Shown piece by piece: positions 8,314 to 15,732 of a DNA stretch of 64,000 bases (positions are counted from its first letter, which is position 1; the number at the start of each line of letters is the position of its first letter). Below the pieces are notes generated by a model. It was given only the letters and a program-made list of their open reading frames with translations, did no database searches and was not told where the DNA came from. Origin of the DNA: Acidobacteriaceae bacterium KBS 146 (lineage in GTDB: Bacteria; Acidobacteriota; Terriglobia; Terriglobales; Acidobacteriaceae); contig JHVA01000001.1 of NCBI GenBank assembly GCA_000688615.1, positions 2,108,001 through 2,172,000 on the forward strand. The letters run 5' to 3'. A program made the translations under genes and the position numbers.

Positions 8314-9015
8314 TCAAAGCGCCGCCAGGATACTGTCGAACGCCGACTGCAGCGGATACAGAAAGACGCGGAAGATAAATCCTCCGGCCACCAGCATGAA
8401 GATCCACAACGCCAGCATGCCCATCCGGTCATAGAGCTGCAGCGCTTTGTACGGAAGAAAATGGCGCAGGATGCGGCTTCCGTCCAGCGGAGGAAACGGC
8501 ACCAGGTTGAAGACAAACAGCAGCAGATTGATCAGGATGATGAAATACAGCAGCAGCGCCAGAGGAAACAGCGTCGGAAGGTTCTCCGTCGATACCCCGG
8601 GATAGTGCATGGCAAGCGCCATCGCGGTAAAGACCGCCACCGCACCGCCAGAGACCAGATGCTTGATCAGCAGAAGCACGATTAGCGCAGCCGTTGCCAG
8701 CAGCAGATTGCTCGCAGGTCCCGCGAGCGTGACCAGGATGTCGTCCCGCTTGTAGTTCTTAAAATTACGGGCCGTCACAGGGGTCGGTTTGGCCCATCCG
8801 ATCAAAGGCCAGTGATAGACCAAAGCGATTAGCGGCATGAGGACCGAACCAAACAGATCAAGGTGTTTCAGCGGGTTCAAAGTGACTCGCCCCAGCATGC
8901 GGGCCGTCGGATCCCCCAGCCGCCACGCGACCCAGGCATGGGCGCACTCATGCACGCTGAAAGCCAGGACAAGCGCAAACACCTGGAAGAGTATGAGAAT
9001 GACGTTCTGATCCAT
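8314..9015 (-). CDS. Site-2 protease family (M50) membrane metalloprotease
   Basis: 233 residues with about six hydrophobic segments. HECAH at residues 22-26 is the HExxH zinc motif inside the first membrane helix, and LVPFPPLDGSRIL near the C-terminal third is the family's second motif with the metal-binding Asp. There is no PDZ domain, so it belongs to the short, YwhC/Rip-like group of intramembrane proteases rather than the RseP group. The substrate is unknown. In many bacteria this family sits directly upstream of trpS-scpA-scpB, as it does here, with 36 bases to trpS. Confidence 0.9.
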   Translation of the reverse strand: MDQNVILILFQVFALVLAFSVHECAHAWVAWRLGDPTARMLGRVTLNPLKHLDLFGSVLMPLIALVYHWPLIGWAKPTPVTARNFKNYKRDDILVTLAGPASNLLLATAALIVLLLIKHLVSGGAVAVFTAMALAMHYPGVSTENLPTLFPLALLLYFIILINLLLFVFNLVPFPPLDGSRILRHFLPYKALQLYDRMGMLALWIFMLVAGGFIFRVFLYPLQSAFDSILAAL

Positions 9016-9088
9016 ACTCTTAGCCTAAAGGATCAGAAGGGGAAGCGTGCAATCAAAGCTTCGCATCCACCACAGCCACGTAGTCCAT

Positions 9089-9883
9089 CTATTTGGAAGC
9101 ATTCTTCTCCCGCTTCACCTTCGCCGGAATCCCGACGGAGACAACGTCCGGAGGCACCGGCTTGGTCGCCAGCGCCATCGCTCCCACCATCGCATTCTCC
9201 CCCACGTTGGCTCCTGCCAGCACAGTCGCATGGTAGGTGATGCGGGCGCGCGGTCCCAGCTCCGTCGGTTTGTTGGTCACATCCGCCTGCACGTTAATGT
9301 CATGCGTGTGCGAATAGATATTCGCGTAATCCGACACGCTGGTTCCCGCGTGCAGAATGATGCCGCCGCGATCGTCCAGCATCACGTTCCGGTGAATCGT
9401 GCAGTTGTCCTCGATGGTGAGGTTGTAGCCGTAGGTAAATTCCACGTTGTGGAAGATCTTCACGCCCTTGCCCATGGACCTGAAGATGTGATGCCCCAGC
9501 ATGCAGCGAAAGCGGAAGCCCAGCCAGTGATTCAGTCCCAGGGGAGAACGGTCGAACATCTGCCAGAACCAGATCAGCGGCTTCCGGATGGCATATTTTT
9601 CGGCATCGATATCGCCGTAGTACTCCGGCTCGAGCGTCACATTGCGCGGGTCAAAAGACTCCACCAGCGCATGACTGGCCAGCTCGCTGTTCAGCGTAAC
9701 CGGGGTACGTCCACCGTGGGGTTTTCCCAGATAGATCTGGTAGAGCTCGTCCCGTACGATCTCAGACCGGCGATCCACTGACTGGTGCCGCCCAAACTCC
9801 TCGTTCAGCTGCGCCAGCCAACGGCGAAAAGAGGCTTCCGCCTCGGGGGTCGGCTTCAGTTCGCGATACGTGTACTGGGGCAT
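9089..9883 (-). CDS. Hexapeptide-repeat acyltransferase (WbbJ/maltose O-acetyltransferase type)
   Basis: 264 residues from the ATG at 9881-9883 (MPQYTYRELKPTPEAEASFR), preceded by an AGAGAGAG purine tract. A longer reading frame starting at 9994 adds 37 residues that do not look like a domain. The C-terminal half shows the left-handed beta-helix pattern (IEDNCTIHRNVMLDDRGGI, YANIYSHTHDI, VLAGANVGENAMVGAMALA) with the SHTHD catalytic-histidine region typical of these CoA-dependent O-acetyltransferases. The N-terminal 110 residues are not repeat sequence. Acetylation of a sugar in a surface glycan is likely, but no glycan gene cluster surrounds it. Confidence 0.82.
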   Translation of the reverse strand: MPQYTYRELKPTPEAEASFRRWLAQLNEEFGRHQSVDRRSEIVRDELYQIYLGKPHGGRTPVTLNSELASHALVESFDPRNVTLEPEYYGDIDAEKYAIRKPLIWFWQMFDRSPLGLNHWLGFRFRCMLGHHIFRSMGKGVKIFHNVEFTYGYNLTIEDNCTIHRNVMLDDRGGIILHAGTSVSDYANIYSHTHDINVQADVTNKPTELGPRARITYHATVLAGANVGENAMVGAMALATKPVPPDVVSVGIPAKVKREKNASK

Positions 9884-10041
9884 GGACTCTCTCTCTTTCT
9901 GGATGCGTTCATGACCATATATGCATGGACCTTCAAATGCCTGGAACTCTAAATACATCGACCTTAGCACCCCCCGATGCATGATCCCAGGCATTGAGCC
10001 ATCTTTCGTGCGTCGGCAAACTTTGCATCAACTTCGTTAAG

Positions 10042-10096
10042 GGCACGGCTTCAGCCGTGCCGCAATCCCCATTACCTAGAGGGCGGCTTCAGCCGC
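10042..10096. repeat. Pair of GC-rich palindromic repeat units (core CGGCTTCAGCCG)
   Basis: GGCACGGCT-TC-AGCCGTGCC (10042-10061) is a 9-bp inverted repeat with a two-base centre. GCGGCT-TC-AGCCGC (10083-10096) repeats the same core. The two units share flanking text (GGGCACGGCTTCAGCCG and GGGCGGCTTCAGCCG) and are separated by 21 bases, so they look like the two arms of one composite REP-like element. Such elements are, to my knowledge, common in Acidobacteriaceae intergenic regions. They may act as transcript-end stabilisers. There is no T-run, so they are not ordinary intrinsic terminators. Confidence 0.7.
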
Positions 10097-10162
10097 TGAG
10101 GGCACAAACTCCACTTTAAAATATCTCAGTCGCATGAACGTTCCTCTCGTGCCCTGCAGGTA

Positions 10163-10203
10163 CCATCCTGAGCGCAGCGGAGTCGAAAGAATCTGCGTTT
10201 TTT
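10163..10203 (+). repeat. Dispersed intergenic repeat copy (CTGAGCGCAGCG type), copy 1
   Basis: The text CATCCTGAGCGCAGCG followed by GAGTCGAAAGAATCTGCG and a T-run matches, in reverse orientation, the segment at 56122-56147 (CTGAGCGCAGCG, then AAGAATC, then CCCTG). The two share the 12-base core exactly and the following AAGAATC after a short length difference. The repeat is intergenic in both places, which argues for a mobile or REP-type element rather than coding sequence. Confidence 0.6.
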
Positions 10204-10249
10204 ACGCTCAATTCCGCTTTAGCAGAGCTTTTTTTATGGCACATTTCAG

Positions 10250-10969
10250 CTATTCAATGGAAAAAACTGCGTATACCGTCGCCGATTTGGTGATCCTTTC
10301 GGGGGCGATAGCGAGAGGCTTCAGATTTACATTTCTTGCCTTGACAGATGCACTTTCCGTATTCAGCATCCCGCCAAAAAATCCTCGGACAGGAACCTGA
10401 TTGCTCGCGTAAACCATAGGTCCTAATTTGCATTTCAGGCCGGCAGCGTAGCGCTCAGCGATCTTTTGCGCATGAGCCAGAGCCTTATCCTCCGCCGAAG
10501 CTTCAAGAACTTCGTCCTTATCTAGCTTCCATTGAATTCCGCCGCTATCGTTCGCACCTGCGGTCACAGCGGTGTGAATCGTGTCGGCCGCTGCGCCTGC
10601 AGGAACCGTAACGTGCCAGGACTGAGAAAAGCGAAAACGAATCCCCTTCGTATAGCGCAGTTTATCGTTGTCGTCGATCTCGGTAAGGCTCTGGTCTGCG
10701 CTTTCGATAGCATCCTGCTTAATCCCCGATGCGTGCAAAGCGTCAATAACCGCATTCGATGTTCGCGTCGCATCCAGATAGGTCTGCTGCTGATCGGATC
10801 CGTACGCCGTAAATCCGACGGTCACGACTGCTACATTAGCTTCAACCTGAGCATCATCCGTCACCATCACAGCGACCGTTCGATTTTCTTTGTTGACCGT
10901 AATGGTCTGGCAAAAGGAACTCTGGACCGCAGTGATCAGCAATGCTGCGAAAAATAGTCGCACGCTCAA
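10250..10969 (-). CDS. SIMPL domain (DUF541) secreted protein, copy 1
   Basis: 239 residues from a TTG at 10967-10969 with GGAG eight bases upstream; this gives MSVRLFFAALLITAVQSSFC as a signal peptide ending before QTITVN. The longer open frame upstream reads through the neighbouring gene's region and has no domain character. The mature part (ENRTVAVMVTDDAQVEANVA, VGFTAYGSDQQQTYLDATR) is a periplasmic SIMPL/DUF541 domain, the family of E. coli YggE and human SIMPL. Its biochemical function is not established; YggE is linked to oxidative stress and the oligomers form rings. It is a tandem paralogue of the next gene, with 59 bases between them. Confidence 0.82.
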   Translation of the reverse strand: MSVRLFFAALLITAVQSSFCQTITVNKENRTVAVMVTDDAQVEANVAVVTVGFTAYGSDQQQTYLDATRTSNAVIDALHASGIKQDAIESADQSLTEIDDNDKLRYTKGIRFRFSQSWHVTVPAGAAADTIHTAVTAGANDSGGIQWKLDKDEVLEASAEDKALAHAQKIAERYAAGLKCKLGPMVYASNQVPVRGFFGGMLNTESASVKARNVNLKPLAIAPERITKSATVYAVFSIE

Positions 10970-11028
10970 AAGGATCTTCTCCAGGAATTGCGAAGCAAAT
11001 AGTACATCATGGAATTTACGAAAGGAAT

Positions 11029-11760
11029 CTATTCGATTGCAAAGACCGCATACACGGTCGCTGTCTTTTCCACCTCTCGTGGATTGATCGCCAGCGGCTG
11101 GACCTTCTCCATTGCCGCCGGACCTGCCGTCATCGCGCGGAACATCGGCCTCGGACCGCTGGGCTGAACCTCGTTGCTGGCGTACAACAGCGAACCGAGC
11201 TTTGCGTTGAGGCTGCTCGCCATCTGCTCGGCCTGGGTGTGTGCGCGCTTCAAGGCCTTCGCAGCCGCCTGCGTCTCGGGAGCATTCTCGTCCTTGAATC
11301 CCCACTCAATCTGGCCGGACTGATTCGCGCCCGCCTTGACGGCAACGTCCAGCGCCTTCGCTGCATCGGCAGCTTCCATCTTGATCGTCCAGCTCTGGTT
11401 CACCTGAAACTGCCGCTGCGCCTTCTGGGCTTCGGTCAGCTTGTCGAGCTGGTAGTTCTGCACCGGCGCAATCTGCTGATTTTCGCTCTGGATCGCATCC
11501 TTTGGAACCCCGGCGTCGGTCAACGCCTTCACGATCGCATTGGAGAGCTTCGAGCCGTTCGCGTAGGCCGTATTGCTGTCCGGTCCATAGGCGATAAACC
11601 CGACGTGCAGTGTGGCCTGATCGGCGATCGCCGTTACCTTGTCTGTCGCCGTAATCGCGATGGTGCGGTTCTCGCGATTGACCTGAATGGTCTGGGCCTG
11701 ACTTGAGAGGGTAACTCCGGCGAGCAATACGCTCAGTGTGGCAACGTGTAATCGGATCAT
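11029..11760 (-). CDS. SIMPL domain (DUF541) secreted protein, copy 2
   Basis: 243 residues, with signal peptide MIRLHVATLSVLLAGVTLSS ending at AQA. The mature domain (IQVNRENRTIAITATDKV, LHVGFIAYGPDSNTAYANG, and a C-terminal KTATVYAVFAIE) parallels copy 1 through its whole length. The shared ends (TATVYAVF.IE) and shared TVNKENRT/QVNRENRT start show an old tandem duplication. The ATG overlaps the stop of the small basic protein upstream (ATGA at 11757-11760) behind an AGGAGAAGAAGG sequence, so translation is coupled. An envelope-stress or structural role is possible but not shown. Confidence 0.85.
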   Translation of the reverse strand: MIRLHVATLSVLLAGVTLSSQAQTIQVNRENRTIAITATDKVTAIADQATLHVGFIAYGPDSNTAYANGSKLSNAIVKALTDAGVPKDAIQSENQQIAPVQNYQLDKLTEAQKAQRQFQVNQSWTIKMEAADAAKALDVAVKAGANQSGQIEWGFKDENAPETQAAAKALKRAHTQAEQMASSLNAKLGSLLYASNEVQPSGPRPMFRAMTAGPAAMEKVQPLAINPREVEKTATVYAVFAIE

Positions 11761-11939
11761 CCTTCTTCTCCTGTCCTGTTGATCAGAGCATCAAGCGTCT
11801 CTTTATGCTTCTCTTTCTCGCGGCGTTTCTGCTTCGGGTCGGGCAGCACCCGTTCCGGCGGTGGTTGGCCCACGCGCTCGCGCGCATTTTCCTTAACCGC
11901 CTTCACCGCAGAAAAGACCTTTTTCTTTGCTTTGCTCAT
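11757..11939 (-). CDS. Small basic hypothetical protein coupled to SIMPL gene
   Basis: 60 residues from the ATG at 11937-11939 (MSKAKKKVFSAVKAVKENAR), strongly Lys/Arg-rich (RVLPDPKQKRREKEKHKETL) and predicted helical, with no signal peptide or membrane segment. I do not recognise the family. Support for its being real is the ATGA overlap between its stop and the start of the SIMPL gene, which implies translational coupling. It could bind nucleic acid by charge alone; that is speculation. A frame extending to 12014 adds 25 residues without a better start. Confidence 0.55.
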   Translation of the reverse strand: MSKAKKKVFSAVKAVKENARERVGQPPPERVLPDPKQKRREKEKHKETLDALINRTGEEG

Positions 11940-12076
11940 GCCGTCTGCCGTGGCTCCCGCATCGCTGCGAGGCCCTCTGCGATTATGCAATACTTTGTAC
12001 CAATGGTCCGGCACCGCCGGTCCGCACGAAGTATGCGGCTTCTCGAGAAATCAGGGCCGCAGCCCAGGAGCGCAGG

Positions 12077-12349
12077 ATGGAAGAACGGGATTTTTTCGAT
12101 GAGCGGCCGGAGCAGCGGACCCACACCATGACCTGCCCGCACTGCGGACAGCAGGGCGAGTATGAACTCGGCTGGATTGTGCGAAGAAAGAAGAGTCAGG
12201 TGCCCCGCGGAGCCGACGAACGAGATCGAGCCCGCTTTGCCAAGGCGCAAAGCTACATGGTTCGCCGGGATGACATGGTCGGCTGTAAAAATATCCGCTG
12301 CCGGAAGCGTTTCGAGGTCGCCGGAATTCAATCGGTAGCTTTTCTGTAA
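12077..12349 (+). CDS. Zinc-ribbon-like hypothetical protein
   Basis: 90 residues from the ATG at 12077, with AGGAG six bases upstream, which decides this start over longer frames. MTCPHCGQQGEYELGWIVRR (from about residue 18) contains a CxxC, and a second pair CKNIRCRKRFEV lies near the C-terminus, so the four cysteines could bind one zinc as a ribbon. The middle is highly charged. I do not recognise the family. It is divergent from the SIMPL operon across a 137-base gap that should hold both promoters. Confidence 0.65.
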   Translation: MEERDFFDERPEQRTHTMTCPHCGQQGEYELGWIVRRKKSQVPRGADERDRARFAKAQSYMVRRDDMVGCKNIRCRKRFEVAGIQSVAFL

Positions 12350-12390
12350 GAAGCGCGGAGGACCCTCCGTAGAATCTCATCCTTTACGAA

Positions 12391-12404
12391 TGAATGAGCG
12401 TTCA
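12391..12404. promoter_or_regulatory. Near-palindromic candidate operator upstream of the ETF/Fe-S genes
   Basis: TGAATG-AG-CGTTCA at 12391-12404 is a near-perfect inverted repeat (five of six arm positions pair). It lies 157 bases before the first gene of the Fe-S/ETF cluster. The half-site resembles the TGAATGA arm of the TetR-family FadR/YsiA operator that controls etfBA and beta-oxidation genes in Bacillus. The likeness is by eye and no matching regulator gene is in the window. Confidence 0.3.
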
Positions 12405-12561
12405 GTTATGCTTCCCGCTGCTGAACGAAGACCTGTCGACCCGGTGTTTTGGGAGGATCAGAAGACACGATCGCGAGCTATGCTTTAATGGAAGAAAAGC
12501 TGCTGCCCGTCGGTAGTGCTTTCTAAGAACCGTAACAAACGCAGGGAGACGAAAAGGACTC

Positions 12562-12846
12562 ATGGCTAACACGCTGCTGCCCATCGAAGAACGAAACCTG
12601 ACCCCCGATGAGGTCGAACTTCTGGACCGGCGTCGCCGCCGTGGTCAGCTCTTTTTGGTGATCGGTTTCCAGTGCCTCATTGTCTTCACTCTGGTCACGG
12701 TCTGGGCTGGGCAGGACTTCACGCTGTCGCCAGGCCTGGCGCATCCCATGGTCTACTGGGACGCCCTGACTGGTCTGCTTGCCTTGATCTTTCTCCTCGC
12801 GGGGATTCGTCTGCGCCGCGGCTCGACCGAGTTCATCAGCTACTAA
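12562..12846 (+). CDS. Small two-helix membrane protein of unknown function
   Basis: 94 residues: a charged N-terminus (EERNLTPDEVELLDRRRRRG), then two hydrophobic segments at about residues 31-50 (LFLVIGFQCLIVFTLVTVWA) and 65-82 (ALTGLLALIFLLAGIRL), with a short tail. The RRRRR block before the first helix predicts an N-in topology with both ends cytoplasmic. GGGAG and AAGGA purine stretches precede the ATG. I do not recognise the family. It is 88 bases upstream of the Fe-S oxidoreductase on the same strand, so it may be an accessory subunit of that membrane complex; this is inferred from position only. Confidence 0.7.
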   Translation: MANTLLPIEERNLTPDEVELLDRRRRRGQLFLVIGFQCLIVFTLVTVWAGQDFTLSPGLAHPMVYWDALTGLLALIFLLAGIRLRRGSTEFISY

Positions 12847-12934
12847 CTTCAGGCTGAGCTCGTAACGACCTCGGAAGATTGTTCGAAAGAGCGAGCAGCA
12901 CGCCTCACAACGTCCTGCTCGCGGACAGGTTCGG

Positions 12935-14968
12935 ATGATTGCAGGGGGGCTTCCGTCGACGGCAACAACCCGGTTCTTCCCGGGTGCCTTTCTCCTTTCC
13001 AACCAGCAAAACATCGGGACCTACGGAACCCTGGCGGAGCCAGGACCACTATCCGCACCCGAAAAAATCGTTCTGGGCCTCGGAATCCTGCTCGCTGCAG
13101 CCCTCTTTCTCTGGCGCTTCCGCCCCATCCTCCGCAACATCCTCCGCTCCAAAAAAGATCCGGGCTTCAAGCTATCTCCTCTCGGCCCCCGCATCTGGGA
13201 CTTCTTCTGGGAGGTCCTTTGCCAGGGCAAGGTCATCCGTCAGCGCCCCCTTCCCGGTCTCGCTCACGCCTTCGTCTTCTGGGGCTTCCTTGCCTTTGCG
13301 CTGGTGACTCTCAACCACGTCGCCACCGGGTTCGGAATCGGTTTTCTCTCCCCCTACAGCTTGATCGGCCGGTTTTACTTCTACTTCGCCGCCATCTGGG
13401 CCGTGCTGGTCGCTGTTTCCATCACCGGGTTGTTCATCCGCCGCTTCTTCGTCCGGCCCGTCTGGCTCGGCCGTAAGGTCTCCTATGAGTCGGGCGTGAT
13501 CGCGCTGCTGATCTTCCTCCTGATGGTCACCTATCTCGGAGCATTTTTTGTGGCGAGTGGAAGTACCGAGGTTCGGTTATTGTGGTGGGCCCATATCCTG
13601 ACCCTGCTGGCCTTTCTTCCGCTGATTCCCCATACCAAGCACCTGCACCTGGTGCTGAGTCCCGTAACCGTCTTTCTCAAGAATGACGGTTACTCTAAAA
13701 TCCCTCCTTTGACGGGCGATGAGGACTTCGGTCTGGTCACAGGCAAGGACGTCACCCAACTGATCTCGCTGCAGACTTACAGCTGCGTCGAGTGCGGACG
13801 CTGCACCGAGCACTGCCCTGCCGCCAATACCGGCAAATTACTCAATCCCAAGGAGATCGTCCTTGGAATCCGAACTTATCTGAACGAGTTCGGCCCAGCC
13901 TCAGAAGTTCCTCTGCTGACCGAATCCCGAATTGCCTCGCCCGACAATCCTCCCGAGAGATATCTCAGCATGGAGGCCGCCTTCGAATGCACGACCTGCG
14001 GGAGCTGCGAGTTCCAGTGCCCGGTCGGAATCCAGCATCTCCCTGTGATCGTTGGACTTCGGCGCGGAGTCACCAACACAGGCGTCTGGGAAGACACCTA
14101 CGGAACCAAGCTCTTTCTAGCGCTGGAGAAGAACGGCAATGCCCTCGGGCTAAGCAGCACCGAGCGGGACAAGTTCCTGCAAAGGCAGGCTTTCCCCATC
14201 TTCGATGGAACCCAGGAATACTGTCTCTGGCTGGGCTGCATGGGGGGCTACGACCCCAAGGGACGCGAGATCATCGCAGACTTCGCCCGGGTGATGCAGT
14301 ACCTGGGGACCAGCTTCGGAGTCCTGAAAAAGGAAAAGTGCACGGGAGATCCGGCCCGCCGGCTCGGCAATGACCTGGTCTTCCAGACGCTCGCCGAGAG
14401 CGGGTTGAAGAACTTCGAGACCGCGAAGGTGAAGAAGATTGTGGCGATCTGCCCGCATTGCGTCCGGACCATCGCGACGGACTGGCGCGAGTTTGGTATC
14501 GCGCCGGAGATCGAGCATCACTCCGAGTTCATGGCACGCTACAAAGACCGCCTGCCCAAACAACAGGGCGAAAAGATCGTTTACCACGACCCCTGCTACC
14601 TCGGCCGCTATCAGGATGTCTACGAGGAACCTCGCGCCGTCGTCGAGCAGGCCGGCACCCTTGTCGAAGCGCCACGTTCGCGTGAGCGCAGCTTCTGCTG
14701 CGGAGCCGGGGGAGGACTCGCCTTCCTGGGGGAGGAGAAAGGCGAGCGCGTCAGCCATGTTCGCGCCCGTGAGCTTGCAGGCACCGGGGCCCAGGTCGTG
14801 GGAACGGCGTGCCCGTTCTGCAACACGATGTTCCGGGACGCTCTGACCGCAGTCTCGGAAGCTCCGCCGCAACTGCTTGATATCGCACAGCTGACCGCAC
14901 GCGCGCTGCCAGCATCGCAACCGTCACAGGGTCCGCATCACTCACCGGTAACAGGAGGAGCGCAGTGA
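12935..14968 (+). CDS. Membrane Fe-S oxidoreductase, HdrD/GlpC-like (ETF:menaquinone oxidoreductase type)
   Basis: 677 residues. The N-terminal 250 residues have five to six membrane helices resembling nitrate reductase gamma-type cytochromes. Two ferredoxin clusters follow (CVECGRCTEHCPAANTGK and CTTCGSCEFQCPVGIQHLP), then two CCG domains of the heterodisulfide reductase type, the second ending RSFCCGAGGG. This layout matches the membrane EMO proteins described in anaerobes, which take electrons from EtfAB and pass them to menaquinone. The gene overlaps etfB by GTGA, which supports that role strongly. The N-terminal start is uncertain: the first 35 residues (MIAGGLPSTATTRFFPG) are unusual and a start nearer residue 36 is possible. 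Confidence 0.85.
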   Translation: MIAGGLPSTATTRFFPGAFLLSNQQNIGTYGTLAEPGPLSAPEKIVLGLGILLAAALFLWRFRPILRNILRSKKDPGFKLSPLGPRIWDFFWEVLCQGKVIRQRPLPGLAHAFVFWGFLAFALVTLNHVATGFGIGFLSPYSLIGRFYFYFAAIWAVLVAVSITGLFIRRFFVRPVWLGRKVSYESGVIALLIFLLMVTYLGAFFVASGSTEVRLLWWAHILTLLAFLPLIPHTKHLHLVLSPVTVFLKNDGYSKIPPLTGDEDFGLVTGKDVTQLISLQTYSCVECGRCTEHCPAANTGKLLNPKEIVLGIRTYLNEFGPASEVPLLTESRIASPDNPPERYLSMEAAFECTTCGSCEFQCPVGIQHLPVIVGLRRGVTNTGVWEDTYGTKLFLALEKNGNALGLSSTERDKFLQRQAFPIFDGTQEYCLWLGCMGGYDPKGREIIADFARVMQYLGTSFGVLKKEKCTGDPARRLGNDLVFQTLAESGLKNFETAKVKKIVAICPHCVRTIATDWREFGIAPEIEHHSEFMARYKDRLPKQQGEKIVYHDPCYLGRYQDVYEEPRAVVEQAGTLVEAPRSRERSFCCGAGGGLAFLGEEKGERVSHVRARELAGTGAQVVGTACPFCNTMFRDALTAVSEAPPQLLDIAQLTARALPASQPSQGPHHSPVTGGAQ

Positions 14969-15732
14969 AGATCGTCGTAGCCATCAAGCAGGTTCCGGAG
15001 CGCGACGCTCCCATCCATATCGCCGCCGACGGCAGATGGATTGAAGAGGGCGACCTGAACTACACCATCAACGAACCGGATGCCTATGCCCTGGAAGAGG
15101 CGCTTCAATTGAAAGAAAAACAGGGAGACGCAGAGGTGGTGGTGGTCTCCGCGGGTCCGGAGCGCGTGCAAAGCACCCTGCGCGAAGCCCTGGCAAAGGG
15201 TGCCGATCGCGCCATCCATATCGAATGCGACGATCTCAGCACACGCGACACACTTGGCGTCGCACAGGTCCTTGCCGAAACGATCAAAGCCGAATCCCCC
15301 GACCTGATCCTGACGGGCCTGCAGTCGGACGATCTGGGGCTGGGGCAGACGGGAGTTGTTCTTGCTGAACTGCTCGGCATTCCGCACGCCACCATCATCC
15401 TGCAAGTGGAGTTCAGCGGAGCGGGACTGAAGGTCAAGCGCGAGCTCGAAGACGGCTGGTTTCAGCACGTCGAGATGCCCCTTCCGGCGCTGCTCACCAT
15501 CCAGTCGGGTGGCAACAAGCTGCGCTACGCGACCCTGATGGGGATTAAGAAGGCGAAGACGAAGGAGCTGAAGACCGTGCTGGCAGCAGAGGCATCAGCC
15601 GCAGCGACGATCTCGATGGAACGCGTTTACCTTCCGGAGAAGCAGAAAAAGACGGAGATGCTGACCGGCTCCCCACAGGAGATCGCGGCAAAGATCGTGG
15701 AGAAGCTGAAGTTCGAGGTGAGGGTGATATGA
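14965..15732 (+). CDS. etfB: Electron transfer flavoprotein beta subunit
   Basis: 255 residues starting at a GTG (14965) within the stop of the preceding gene (GTGA overlap), with an AGGAGGAG ribosome binding site five bases before. MKIVVAIKQVPERDAPIHIA and the LQSDDLGLGQTGVVLAELLG segment are diagnostic of EtfB. The subunit binds AMP and docks dehydrogenases. With EtfA it collects electrons, probably from acyl-CoA dehydrogenases, and here passes them to the upstream membrane Fe-S protein. It overlaps etfA by ATGA. The order Fe-S protein, etfB, etfA forms one coupled operon. Confidence 0.96.
   Translation: MKIVVAIKQVPERDAPIHIAADGRWIEEGDLNYTINEPDAYALEEALQLKEKQGDAEVVVVSAGPERVQSTLREALAKGADRAIHIECDDLSTRDTLGVAQVLAETIKAESPDLILTGLQSDDLGLGQTGVVLAELLGIPHATIILQVEFSGAGLKVKRELEDGWFQHVEMPLPALLTIQSGGNKLRYATLMGIKKAKTKELKTVLAAEASAAATISMERVYLPEKQKKTEMLTGSPQEIAAKIVEKLKFEVRVI

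Larger units (their letters stand above)
9884..10249. other. 366-base intergenic region between acyltransferase and SIMPL genes
   Basis: No gene is supported here. The stretch holds two hairpin-forming palindromes (10042-10061 and 10083-10096) and one copy of a different dispersed repeat (10163-10203), each listed separately. Both flanking genes are on the minus strand, so it contains the acyltransferase promoter and the end of the SIMPL transcript. Confidence 0.7.

Noticed and set aside
11003-11305. N-terminal extension of the first SIMPL protein
   Set aside because: It would overlap the second SIMPL gene in another frame and push the signal peptide inside the protein. The TTG at 10967-10969 gives a normal signal peptide.
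14150-14920. 256-codon minus-strand frame inside the Fe-S oxidoreductase gene
   Set aside because: It is antisense to the CCG domains and has no protein-like pattern or start signal.
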